A stretch of DNA of 64,000 nucleotides from positions 3,978,890 through 4,042,889 of the forward strand of contig NC_092485.1 of the NCBI RefSeq assembly GCF_047495875.1. The letters are read 5' to 3'. The position numbers and the translations under genes are program-made. The notes under the pieces were generated by a model. It saw only the letters and a list, made by a program, of their open reading frames with translations. It was not told the DNA's origin and searched no databases. Positions 1-11,130 of the stretch are shown in pieces. Source of the stretch: Pithys albifrons albifrons (lineage: Eukaryota > Chordata > Aves > Passeriformes > Thamnophilidae). How positions within the stretch are numbered: position 1 is the first letter of the stretch; every line of letters starts with the position of its first letter.

Positions 1-482
1 GCCCCTGGACCAGCCAAACACCAGGCAAGGGCACTGCTCTCATGGGCATGTGACAGAGAAATGGGCTCTAGGCTTGTGTTTACAGTGACCACGAGTAACT
101 TGAAAGGATTGGAGCCCTGAGATGCCCCAGGAACTGGAGCCTGAGGATGCTGCGGCGCCAGCGGTGCTGAGGAACTCAGAGATGTTGATCAGATGTGGCA
201 AATCTGCATATTTGGTTTCCCCCTGCCCTTTCCCCCCTTGTCCCTGAGCTAAACCTCTGGCCCAAGCAACATCAGAAATCATAGAACAGCAAAAAAATAG
301 GAGTGTTCCTAATTGGAAACAGCCTTTTGCTTGTGTCTGGGCTGGGTATATTTAACTGGGCCCATTCCACTGCCAATACGTGTTTGCCAAGGAAAACTTT
401 CTCATTTAAACCTTCCACTCATCCAAATAAAGAGACAGGAGCTGGAAGTAGGTCGTGGGGAAAACCATTACACTTGGTCTCC

Positions 483-497
483 TTTTTTTTTTTTTTT
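483..497. repeat. T15 homopolymer
   Basis: This is an uninterrupted run of fifteen T. It may be the remnant of a poly(A) tail on the minus strand, but no retroposed body is recognisable beside it. Confidence 0.9.
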
Positions 498-1677
498 AAT
501 CTAGTCTTTTCCTATCAGTTTGAAACCCTGAGTTGCTTTGCTTAAATAGCAAACAGCAGGTGCACAGCTTGGGAGCCACATGGTGATGTCTCTGGTGTCA
601 CTCATGGCCCAAGAGTGACACAGGGGTTGGTTTGGACAGGCAGTTTAATCTCTTTTTATTCCCTAAGATGTGTTTTAGTCTTTTTTATTCCCCAGGACTT
701 CATCCCAGACCCCAATCAGGAAAGGTACCAGCCCACCAGGCTGGCACTGGAAGGTGCCATTGTCACCACCTTGAGAGGACTTTTGAGGGGAAAAAATGGT
801 GCTTTTGGTCCTTCTTTAGTGAGAAGGAAACTATTTAAAAGGAAACCAGCCTGCTAAGTCACACCAGCTCAGTGGAGACCACCTATGAGGGCTCTTGGGG
901 GTGTCCTTGAAGGAAATCCAATGGTTTTCCCTGGTCCTGGTATGAACTGTGGGGAGGGTTCCTTGGTTTGTGGTCAGAGGTTTGGTCCCACCATGAGCTG
1001 GGATTGCTCACCCTGGAGCAGAGTGTGGTTTCATCCACCTCTCCCAGCCCTGAGCACTTGGACTCAGCATCTGAAATGTCTCACCCAGACCCCTCAGAGG
1101 GCAGAGAGCAGTGTCTGCAGCACTGCCAGCTCCTTAATTAAGGGAATGCAAATGGGCTGCAAGGGAGAAGGTGCCAGTGAAAGGAAAAGCAGCTCATGAA
1201 AGAGAGCACAGAAATTATTCACATAGCCCTAAAGTTCACTTCTAAGAGGTCTTTTTTTTTCAATTTCATATATTTTCCTTGATCATTTGAGAGAAAAGAT
1301 CCATCCATAGACAGATCTCCAAAGAGATTATGATTTTTTTCAGCCTTGCTATTGCTTTAATCCCTGGTCTCTTTAGACAGGGAATGTCTAATTGGTGCAC
1401 TGGTGAAATAAAATGTTTAAATAGATTGAATGGCAGACTTTTTCCTTCTGTTGTGACATTAATCCCCCAATATTCCTGGGCCCCTTGCTGGGTATTGAGG
1501 CAAAGAAAGGAGCCAGAGGAGGTCCCTCTCTATACATCTGTGATGTGAAAACTCCCTGGATACACTTATCATACATGATCCAATACATCAATTAAACCCA
1601 AGACCTTTCTCCAGTCATCACTGACACACATGAAATAAATCACTCCATATGATATATATTTCTCTACCTCCTGGCAG

Positions 1678-1828
1678 GTGGCTCTGCAGAGGAGATGTGG
1701 TGAGGAAAAGCAGAAGAGGGTGCCTGGCCAGCCTGGTCTCCAGCAGAACATCTCCCTGCAGAGATGGAACTGGGTTTTCCTCACATCTGATGCACTGAGA
1801 GAGCTGGAAGGACAAGCTGGAGAAGCAG
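1678..1828 (+). other. Candidate unannotated exon (splice-site bounded)
   Basis: A 151-base segment is preceded by a pyrimidine-rich acceptor (tttctctacctcctggcag, ending at 1677) with a possible branch-point word ctgac about 50 bases upstream. It is followed by a near-consensus donor, CAG|GTAAGA, at 1829. One frame stays open from end to end (50 codons plus one base) and is rich in Glu, Gln and Lys, but I recognise no protein family in it. It could be an exon of a long non-coding RNA, a distal alternative 5' exon of PLXNA2, or a chance pairing of splice-like sequences. Such pairs do occur by chance in 64 kb, so confidence is low. Confidence 0.25.
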
Positions 1829-4820
1829 GTAAGATGGAAATTAGGAGGTAAATTAAAAAGTTGGTGCTCTTGAAGTTTCCTTTTTTTGATGTTTTTATCC
1901 TTTATCAGTCTGTATTCATTGTGATTTTATCAAGATTGATAAGAATGTTTAAAATTAACCTGCGCCTCTTCTGCTTTTCTCTGGTTTTGTCTGAATTCCC
2001 TGAGGAGAAGTTTTACAAACTTCTGACTTTGCATTTGGCTGTGAACAACTCTGTCCCCTCCCTTTCCTGAAAAAAACACCTAAGAAACCCTGAAAAGAGA
2101 ATGAAATAAGGAGGCTTGAAACTCCACATTCCTCCATCACTTAGAAAACACACTGCAGAATTCACAGCAGCAGATTAACCAAAGGATTTCCAGCTCTGTC
2201 CCCCTCCCACCTATTATGCAGGAGGGAAAAAAATCTCAATTTCTTCCAACAAGAGGTAAAAAAGAGATGAAATTAGGGTTTAAAAATCATTGAGGTTTGG
2301 ACTGGATTCAGTTTGGTGGTGTTAGTCATACACACAGCCTGCAGAAGAATTAAAAAGATTATTGGGGAATAAAAGGCAGAGCCACAGCGTGTTTGACAAT
2401 ATGCTCTGTATTTTATGTTCATTAGGACAGGGAGCCTGAAATACTCATTTCTTTATGATGAAGGAACTAAAGATTTCCAATGAACACGCTGCAGTGAATG
2501 TGCAGAGGAGATTTACTGCTAAACCAGCTTGTTAATCACACTGACCACCTTAACTAAATTGTGTAGATACTTCTCCCCCAAGACACCCCTTCAGTGAGCC
2601 TGGGAAGAGGGAACCCTGCAGGGTCAACATCAGCAGATCCTGAGGAAATGGAGATGTAGAGATTTTGGGAAAGCTCAATTAGAGCTCTGTTAAAACCCCT
2701 CCTTTGGATACTCATCCCTTAAATGAACATCTGTGTCACAGTGGGTCCTGCTGGCATTTTTCAGGGTTTATGTTGATCTCCCAACCGTGGGTTCTACAGC
2801 CTGGGATGGAGATGGTGGGAAATGGGACCATGTTGATCATCACATCTCAGAATAATGCTGATAATGTGCCTTGGCCTGTGCCTGACTGCAGCTCACAGCA
2901 ATAAAGGCTTTTTTCCCTCAACAGATGGGAAATCTTTGAAGGCTGCCCCAAGCACTGTGGATTTGGTTCTAACAGTATCATTAGTAAGTAATTAATAATG
3001 TAGACAAACCAATGACAGGAAAAACCACCATCCCCCTTGCAGCATCTGCTTCAGCCACTGAACACAAGGAGGTTGGAGATGGAGCAGGCAGGGCTGGTGC
3101 TGGTGGCAGCTCAGGAGTAACCCATGAGCAGGGAGATGTCCCCTTCTCCCTGGAGAATGATGCTGAGATGGGTCTGCTTGTGTCAGAGCAGCATTTGGCC
3201 CTTAGGAAATCGTTAGCCTGTGAACTCTGGCTGTGACAGGCCAGGGAAATGCTGGGCTGTTGGTTCCTGTCGAAGGCTGTGCGGAGACTCCTTCATTAGA
3301 GGGTCAATAATTGGCTCGATGGGCTGTAATTGCTCACCCTGCTCAATCACAGCCCAGGGCTGGAGGTGCAGCCTGGCCTTGGGCATCCTGTGAGGCTCCA
3401 GCAGAGCAGCTCCTGGCCCCAGGCAATGCTTTGGCAGCTGGAGGGGCCACTCTGGGGGCCAGGGCAGCACAGCTGGATCGTGGGGCAGCAGCTGGGATGG
3501 GTAACACTTCCAAAAGTGATGGCTGGATGCCCAGTCCCATGGCCCATGTGCAGGGAAGGGCTCTGCTCCCTGTTCCTGGGCACCTGCCAGCCCCAGCGTC
3601 TGTTCTGGGGCCTCTGGCCAGCTCTGGGCTCACAGATCACTTTGGTGACACTTTTGAACACAGTTGTGTTTCACAGTGAGATTAAAGTGCCACAAGGAGT
3701 TGAAAAACTCTTCAGAAGACCTTTCTTTGGCTCCTTTGTTGAATTTGTGACTCAGGTGGAAAACCTCTTCTGCCAGGAGCATGTGTAGCTTCAGGAGTGT
3801 GAAACAGGAGGACGCAGCAGAATATTTGTTTAAAAAAAAAGGTGGGAGTGGTGTGTAGACCTTGGGTGTTCACACTGTGGAGCAAAGGAAGGGCTGGGAG
3901 AAGGTGATCCAGTTACTTCTGGGTATGGACCAATATGACCAATGTTTTCATGTTATGTTTTGGGGTTTTGAAAAAATCACTAACTGTTACTGGTATCTTT
4001 GCAGGGTTATTTTTGTGCTCTTCTCTGTATGATCCCTTTTATTTCAGCTCTTAGCTGTGGGAAGATGATTAAAAATGGCACATTGTCTGCACCTTGAGTT
4101 TCTGACACAACATCAGCACAGACATTGTTGGCAATTGTGTTTCTGACAGTAACAAGACACTCTGTAACTTGGGATTCAGAGACTTTCTGTTCTCCTGCCC
4201 TTGCACTTAATGAAACCAGAGTTTGTCTTAGAAAGAAAAAGCCTTTCTGAGTTAATTTCAGCTCAGTTCAAACCAGGGGATACAGAAGCAGGAACTGAAG
4301 CTCACAGGCATGAGAAAATCTGAGGAAGGGAGAGGATAAGGTGCGCTAGGAAAAGAAAAATCCCTTTTATTTCCCAAGAAGGTATTATGAACAGTAGAGA
4401 GAGAAAAAACTATTTGACAAGGTTCTTCTAAAGAGAAAGAATAGTGTAAAGTGCTGGTTAAATTCCCATTGATCTTTCACTCAGCTTCCCATATACATGT
4501 GGGTTTGACTATCTGATACTTCCTTTCACTGTCATAAGTAATAACGGAGTGGAAACAATAATTTCTAAATAACTGCCTATGATTCTTCTATTGTAGTGAT
4601 TAGGGATGAATAATTATTAGCTCTGCTGAATTTTGCATGGATGGATCTGCTGCGAGTCACCGGGAGCTGTCAGCCCTGGCACCTGCGCGATCCACTCTGT
4701 GCCTATAGACGGTGTCTATAGATGGTGCTCTTCGCCTCGCGCAGCTCCGGCAGCTGCTCCGAGCTGCAAATCGGAGGCCTGGACGTGCTTTCCATGTCCT
4801 AAATAGCCACAAGGAATGGG

Positions 4821-4845
4821 AAAAAAAAAAAAAGAAAAAAAAAAA
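4821..4845. repeat. A-rich low-complexity tract
   Basis: Thirteen A, one G and eleven A in succession. This is a simple low-complexity tract; no SINE- or LINE-like body was identified next to it. Confidence 0.9.
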
Positions 4846-7800
4846 GGCAAGCTGTTTTCCTACCGCTGTTTTCCTGCTTTAGATATTGGGGAAGAGCTGA
4901 ACATATTTTATTACCCTGGGAACAGCAAATGCAGAGCAAAGACTGATGTTGGGTCTTGCTGCCTCTGTGGGCACCAAGAGAAGTGCCTGAGGCAACATCT
5001 AAAGCCACGTTATCCAGGACTTTTAGAGAATATGAAGCTCTGGGTGCTGGGAGGGTTGAAAGGCTCCTCACTTCACATGGCTCAGGCAGATTCATGACCC
5101 CACGCTCTGAAGTGAGGGCGTTTATCAAAGATGAGGACAGAGAGAAATTGCCAATACACAGGCTCGGAGCAGAGCCCAATCTTTCACTGCTGCTTTGCTT
5201 CACCAGCTGCTCAAAGACTGCTTTGTCATCAGCAGCCCAGATCCTGCCTTGCAGAAAAGGGGTGCTCGGTGTAACTCCCCATCAGGAAATGGGGATGAGA
5301 AGTTGTGTGCCATCAAGTTTAAAGGTGTCTTTCTAGCTGATCTTCCCTGCTTGGCCAGTGGTTGTTGAGCTCCTGGTTTCTTCTCCAAAGCTGTGGTTGT
5401 GTGTCAGTGACCTCCTGCTGAAGAAGTGGCTGGTTCCCGGGGTCTGATCTGTCCCCAGTGCTTGGGTCTCAGGAGAGGAGGATGTCAGGCATGGACCAGG
5501 ATCTGCTCTCCTGGCTGTTTAATCCATGTCTCTGCACAGTGACACTGTGAGTGTCTGTACATATGTGTGTGCAGAGGTTTTGTGGGGCTCTGTGGACAGA
5601 GACTGTACATCTCTGTATATCTGTCACCATTTGTGTTTGACTAAATTAGACCAGATCCTTCCTTTTGTTGCATCTCCAGAGTTTAATTCCAGCACTTAGG
5701 CCTGTCACCCTTTCCAGGGAAAGGTGAATGCAGATATCCATAGAAGGATCATACCTGGATGCTCCCAGGTACACGGTGTAATTCCTAGGGTGGTCCTGTT
5801 CCAGGATACTCTTGGATTTCTCCAGCAGTTGTTTCAGCACAGGGCTTGGTAAGAGTTGAAGCACAGAGACAACTCATCCATCACCTGAACAAACTCGGGT
5901 GAATCTCCACCTGCTTTGTGTTGCTCCCCACTTGCTGGAACAGCCCGTTGCTCACATGCCCTGTGCAGGAGCTGCACTGCAAGTCTGGGGTTGTTCCCCA
6001 GCTGAGTAATCCTGTAATTAGCTGGAGACAAACTCTCTGTACAGGAACATAATTGGCCATCAATAAATAATAAACAGAAGACAGGATGCAGTCAGGCCTG
6101 CAAAGAGGGGAGAAAGGGGTGTTGAGACACTCTGACCTGACCTGTATGGCTTCTGCACAAGGAGGAATTGCATTAATGGGATGTGCATTTGGCCAAGGAT
6201 GAGTTTTGTGATGGGATTTGGTTCTGTTTGCTGTGAATGTGCAGCACAGTAACTGTATTGGGAACAGCACAGGAAAGAGAAAAGCTTGCTCGGGAACCAA
6301 TGCTGCCATCCACTGAGTATCTTCTGTTTCCTCTCCTGAGCTAAACAACTGCAACCTGGGGATCTTTCCAGGATGTCAAAGTCCTCAGCTCCAGCACTGC
6401 AGTGACGTTGAGGGAACCCTTTTCGTGGGAGTGGGTCTGGGCTCTTGGCTGTGCTGTGCAGGGAGATTATCCATGCTCCACTGATGGCTGTACAGGTGCT
6501 GTTGGAAAGGAAATCCTTCCTGAAGGATGGTAAATGTGTTGGGGATGGGGATGCACACAGGAAAGCCAACCTGTCATTTTCTCACAGATGGGGCAGTGCA
6601 GGAGCTGGTTTACAGCCTTCCCAAGAGGGAGGGAAGCACAGTGGGATGCAAAGCATTCCCTGCTGGACCTGTGCACAAGGGGTTCCTGAACCTTCTCTGC
6701 AGCAAAACTGACTGCAACTGTCTTTTCCCCCAAAAAAGCCCCACTCTTGCAGGGTCCTGCTGTGACATGCACCAAGCACTGCATCAGGGGTGTCCCTCCC
6801 TGGGCTGAGCCTGGAAGATGCACTGAGGCATCAGTGGCTGTGCTACAGCAGCAGAGGTGAGAGAGGCTGGAGAGGAACTGCAAGAGTAGATTGGGTTTGT
6901 TTTGTTGCTAAGGTTGTGGAAGAGGACCAGGATGATGGCTCTAATTTTCTCTGGCAACTATTCCAATGTGTAATAGATAAATTGTTAAAAAATTGTTGAT
7001 GACAAGATATGGCAAACAGCAATCCATCATGGTATTGATTCCCTCCACCAGTTGCACTCAGAATCACTCCCATGCCCCTTGCTGGGGCAGGGTCAGCTGG
7101 ATCATGGTTTTCCTACCTTTTTGGGGCAGTGTGGCTGTGCTGTCCTGCTGTGGCACTGGGGCTGGCTTTGCCTGCCCAATCCCAGGTATTCCCAAACCCT
7201 TGTGGGTCAATACAGATAACCAGTGGAGCTCAGAGGTGGATGAAGATGCTCCTCACTTTGGGTACCCTCCAGCTTCCAGGTATTTTCCCTTGTGCTAAGC
7301 CAGCAGGGGGAGGCCAGGTGGAGGCTCTGTGGTGAACCACTGGATCCCAGCATGGGCTCCCCTGGTTCCCAGCAGTGAGTGGTCACAAGGCACCCTGTTC
7401 CAGCTGGCCATGGCCACTGTGGTTGGGCTCTGACAGCTTTTGGCAGGCCAGGAGGTGTGAAGGTCGGTGGCTTCAGTGGTTGTGTGGCACGTGTACAGTT
7501 TTGGCTCTGCTGGAAGGGACCTGGCCTTGGCAGAAAACCAGGCTGGCAGCTCCTTCCACAGACAAGGAAACTGAGGAATGGAGAGCTCAGGTGTCACTCT
7601 TCCCACCAGAACTGGCAGTAAGGTGTGCCCAGGGCGGTCAGAGCTGGGAACAGAAAGCAGCAGCCCGCATTCCATTCCCTCCCAGCGCTGATGGAGAGGT
7701 TACAGCCCCGCAAGGTGGGACAGCTGAGGGGGCAGGTGCGGGAGCTTTTGCAGAGGCAGCTGTGCGGGTGCCGGGACGCGCATCCCTCGGCACTGAGGCT

Positions 7801-7969
7801 GCCCTGCTCGGGGATCGCTTTGGGGCTTTGTTTTAGTGGCTCCCCCGGCTCGGCGGAGGGAAGGCGGGGGGCGCAGGTGAGGCGGGTGGGGGGGCCGAGC
7901 CCCGCTCGCAGCTCCGCGGCTGGGGAAGAGTTAATCGCGGGGAACGGGGGCGGCGCGGGGGCGGCGGCG

Positions 7970-8017
7970 GGCGGGGAGCGCGCCCGGGCGCGGGGCTGGC
8001 GGGGAGCGCGCCCGGGC
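7970..8017. repeat. 20-bp direct repeat within the CpG island
   Basis: The 20-base word ggcggggagcgcgcccgggc occurs at 7970-7989 and again, identical, at 7998-8017 (period 28). Each copy contains the self-complementary core gcgcgc and a CCCGGG site. It probably arose by local duplication inside the promoter and doubles a GC-rich transcription-factor target region. Confidence 0.9.
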
Positions 8018-8040
8018 TGGGCGGCGGGCGGATGCCGGGG

Positions 8041-8284
8041 CGGGCGGAGCGGAGCCGAGCCGGGGCTCGCCGCCGCACTCGGGCAGCGGCTGCGGAGGCA
8101 TGAGAGGCCGGCGGAGCTGAGCCGAGCCGAGCCGCGCCGCGCCGGGGGAGGGCGGAGGGGGCTGCGGGGAGCGGCGGAGCGCCCGGCCCCGGATTTCCAT
8201 GGTGCCGGGGGGCGCGTGGATCCCCGCGCCGTGAGTCTGGAGCCGGCACCCGGGAGGCGGGCGGCACCGGAGCTGCGAGGGCTG
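8041..8284 (+). other. PLXNA2: Candidate non-coding exon 1 of PLXNA2
   Basis: The coding part of PLXNA2 begins in an exon that has a clear acceptor (28488), so at least one upstream 5' UTR exon must exist. The best candidate ends in the CpG island at one of two donors, GCC|GTGAGT (exon end 8230) or CTG|GTGAGT (exon end 8284). The transcription start cannot be read from sequence, so the left boundary given here is arbitrary. Two short upstream frames lie inside: 8100-8120 (ATG to TGA, seven codons with the stop) and 8199-8234 (twelve codons with the stop). The stop codon of the second overlaps the first donor. No frame leads into the PLXNA2 protein. An unseen exon elsewhere in the intron, or an alternative promoter, could replace this assignment. 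Confidence 0.45.
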
Positions 8285-10689
8285 GTGAGTGGCGCTGGAT
8301 GGCGAGGGCGCTCCTGCTGCCGGGGTGCGGGGGGTGTCCCCTGGGCATCCCCCCGATGGAGGATGCGGGGAGGAGGTTTGGGCTGATCCCCGCTGTAGTG
8401 CCCGAGGCGGGTGGCACCGGGGGCTGCAGGCAGTGGGGTGGTACTCGGTGGCACCGGCCCCGCCGCCGCGCCGGTCCCGGCCGTGCCCTGCGAGATGCGC
8501 GGGGTCAGCGGCGCTGCCCGCGGGTGATGGAGGTACCCGGCGCTGCCTGCGGAAGGGATGGAGGAGCCGCTCCGACCCTCTCTGTTCCTGGGAATCCACC
8601 TCCCGCTCCCTTCCCCGCTGCTCTACGTGCGCACACACGTTACATATATCGATGTATTTTATTTCCTCGTTAATTCTGCGGCCGCTTGGTACCGCTCTGT
8701 CACGGTCTGGGGCGGCCAATGCACCGGGAAAAACTCATCTCCATAAAAAGTTCCTGTGGGAAAGGAGGGACTTTTTTGAAAACACCCCTGAATTTTTTGG
8801 GGGAAAGAAATAAAATCCCCATTTAAACTTGCCTAAATCCTTTCAAAACCCTTTTTGGAAGGTGCAATAGGGGAATGATGGCAAATGCACTTGTGCTCCC
8901 TTGAGGGAAATCCCAACTCCTGGGTGATGGTCCAAGTCTCTCCATCCCCGGAGCTGTGGGTGGGTGTTGGTGACAGCTGAGGCTGTTCTATATGAGCTGT
9001 CCTCTCCGGTTGTGACCTCCGTTTAACCTGGCACGGTCAGACGTTCCCGGCTTTGTCTCCATTCAAGCTATGGCCAATACTTGCACGTTCCTGGAGGTGA
9101 AGTGAGTGATGTTCAATTAATCTGTGTTCTAAGGGGTATCAGAAAGTCAATAGGTGAATATTAAGTGAGGTGAATAGTAAGTGGTAGAGGGGAAGAAACC
9201 CAGTATATCTTTGACCAGTGCCTCAAGCTTGGAGGTGAGAGAATGTGAAGTTAGCAGAGTGTCATGATGTAAAGCCCGCTGCTGACAGGGTTCCCCTGTT
9301 ACTTGCTGAGCACTTGATGCTTTGCTGGTGGTTTGAATTCATTTAATAGATCTCAGCTGACTTGGGGACATGGTCTCGGCTCTCCTGCTCTGGATGGCTT
9401 CATTGATAACGGTGTCTCAAAGTTAAATCAAATGACCTACTTTACAGCTGAGAGACAGATGCCTTGGAGGAAATCTGTGCCATTCTCAGAACAGATGTTT
9501 GGCTTTTTACCTTTAACGCAGAGGTGTTAGATCCTTTAAAATTCAGTGGGGGTTTTTTGGTCTTTATTGCTGTCCTTTTGCCATTTGTTGTCACTTTGAG
9601 GACCGTCAAAGCTTAAATGTGATATTTTGGGTTGGCGCAAGGAACCAGATAAGACAGCTTTGATTTGAGAAACTTGGTGCAATCAATGAGTAACATGAAC
9701 GTACAATGTCTGTTGTGAAATGGCTTATCTAGCAAACCAGTCATCTCTCCCAACTCTTCTAACCATATCCCCAGCTCTTGTTGCAAGAAGATAAAGTAAC
9801 CCAATTTAGCCCTCATAGTCTTTATGGTGGTGTTTGATGTAATGAATTGTGGAGTTTCCCCCTGGCTTGTAACAAGTTTGTGCGGTGGAAACAGGTAACA
9901 GATGCTGCATAAGATCTGTACATAATCCACCAATATGATGGAAACAGCTTTTCCCATGCTCTTACCATGCTGTGTCTTGTTCTTTGCATTAACCCTGAGC
10001 TTCCCCTGCTTCCCAGCAGAAGGGACCTTCAGCTGGATGCAAAAGGGAACATGTAGATCCAGGTAGGCTGCAGGAGCCTGGAAAAGGGTTGACTGCTCCT
10101 GCCCTGTGCTCTTTAACTCTCTTCAGCAAATTGCATTAGTATGTGACAAATTGGCTTGCAAGGCAGCTAAATGGAAATGACATTTGGAGCAGTTTGCTGT
10201 GCAGACCCTGTGGTGTCTCGGGGAAACATGTGATTTGCAGTATCTTCCCGGCATCTCCAATTTAACTACGGCTACGAGGCTTTCCAGAACTTACTTTGGG
10301 AACTCCTGTTGCAGCTAAATGTGGGAGTCTAGAGCATGTCTTGGAATCGTTGCCCAAAAGCTAGGGCAGATGTAGGTGCAGACTGTCTCATGCCGTAGGC
10401 AGCTTCTGTGAAAAGTTGAACTAGGAAAGAAAGCAAGAGCTGATATTTAGAAATTGCGTGGGGTATGTGGTGAGAAGCTCAAGGTGGAAAGCTGGGCTGG
10501 CTGTTGGGTGCCAACACAAGGCTCTCGTGTGGGAGCAGAGCTACCTTTGTTCAGCTGAGGTTGATTTGTGACTCTCGGAGGAGCGGACTGCGCCGTATCC
10601 AAGAGGAAAGCGCACACCTGCTTCTCTCATCCCGCCTCTCCGAGCACATCCGCGTCTGTTTGAACACGGCAGTGATCAAGCTGTTTTAA

Positions 10690-11130
10690 TTGGCCCCTCT
10701 GCAGCTTGAACAATAAATATGTAATGGGGGAGAGTGCCCCCCTGTTCCACACGGCGTTGGGGCTGTCATTTTTGATGGGGAAGCGTGTGCTCTCCTCTCT
10801 CCTCATCCCTGCGCGCTCGGGCTCCGCTCCCGCCCGTCTCTTACGGCGTGTGAAAACTGCGCTCCCCCATCTGCGTTTGGCATCCTTAAAAAGAGGGGGG
10901 GGGAAAAAGAGAAAAAAGATGAACCTGAGCGTGCAGTGCTCCTGAGACAGGCCCCTTCACATTTCTAAACACTCTTGATTATTCAGCTAATCTTTATTTC
11001 ATGGGCCTGTTACAAGAAACACAAATGGGGGAGAAAGTAGAAGGCGGTGACACATTTAAAATACACAAGAAAAGTGCTGGCAGGGATATAATCGTTCTTC
11101 TTCCAGCGATATGAAATATTTATGGGCCTA
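10690..11130. promoter_or_regulatory. Possible intronic regulatory element
   Basis: This block has AT-rich words such as gaacaata (SOX-like), ttaattgg just upstream at 10686-10693, and ctaatctttatttc. They sit in moderately complex sequence without repeats. By appearance it resembles conserved non-coding elements found in first introns of developmental genes. No conservation can be measured here, so this is only a candidate. Confidence 0.2.

Larger units (their letters stand above)
1..7640. other. Upstream non-coding DNA with no recognised gene
   Basis: I see no open frame here that resembles a known protein. The frames present are short, many use non-ATG starts, and none shows a domain. The stretch holds a T15 tract at 483-497, an A-rich tract at 4821-4845 and one segment flanked by convincing splice signals (1678-1828, listed separately). 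No CR1 fragment was recognised in this part, unlike the rest of the window. By position this is 5' flanking DNA of PLXNA2, and it could hold distal regulatory elements or exons of an unannotated non-coding transcript. The statement that nothing is present rests on reading by eye, without a homology search. Confidence 0.6.
7640..8560 (+). promoter_or_regulatory. PLXNA2: CpG island, probable PLXNA2 promoter
   Basis: Base composition changes sharply here to very high G+C with dense CpG dinucleotides, strongest between about 7840 and 8300. CpG is otherwise rare in the window. GC boxes of the GGGCGG type recur around 7950-8050, and no TATA box stands out. This is the usual form of a vertebrate CpG-island promoter. 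It is the only such island in the window, it lies about 20 kb before the first coding exon of PLXNA2, and it contains two GTGAGT donors on the + strand (8231 and 8285). The link to PLXNA2 is inference from position and orientation. Long frames on both strands inside the island come from the scarcity of AT-rich stop codons and are not genes. Confidence 0.75.

Noticed and set aside
6752..6855. Exon-like segment between cactcttgcag and AGAG|GTGAGA
   Set aside because: The pyrimidine tract is interrupted by an A-run and the donor is ordinary. Such pairs are expected by chance, and no protein similarity is visible.
1..8000. A miR-205-like hairpin, sought because MIR205 lies upstream of PLXNA2 in mammals
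   Set aside because: The mature miR-205 sequence was not found; only short unrelated 'ctccttcatt' matches exist.
7594..8719. Several frames of 120-286 codons on both strands of the CpG island
   Set aside because: They overlap one another on both strands, are made of low-complexity Ala/Arg/Pro/Gly, and result from the lack of AT-rich stop codons in CpG-dense DNA.
9613..9957. 114-codon minus-strand frame with a true ATG, plus a mariner-like word (gggttggcgcaagg) at its 3' end
   Set aside because: No transposase motif is visible and no matching inverted terminal repeat was found at the other side. It reads as chance in AT-rich DNA.
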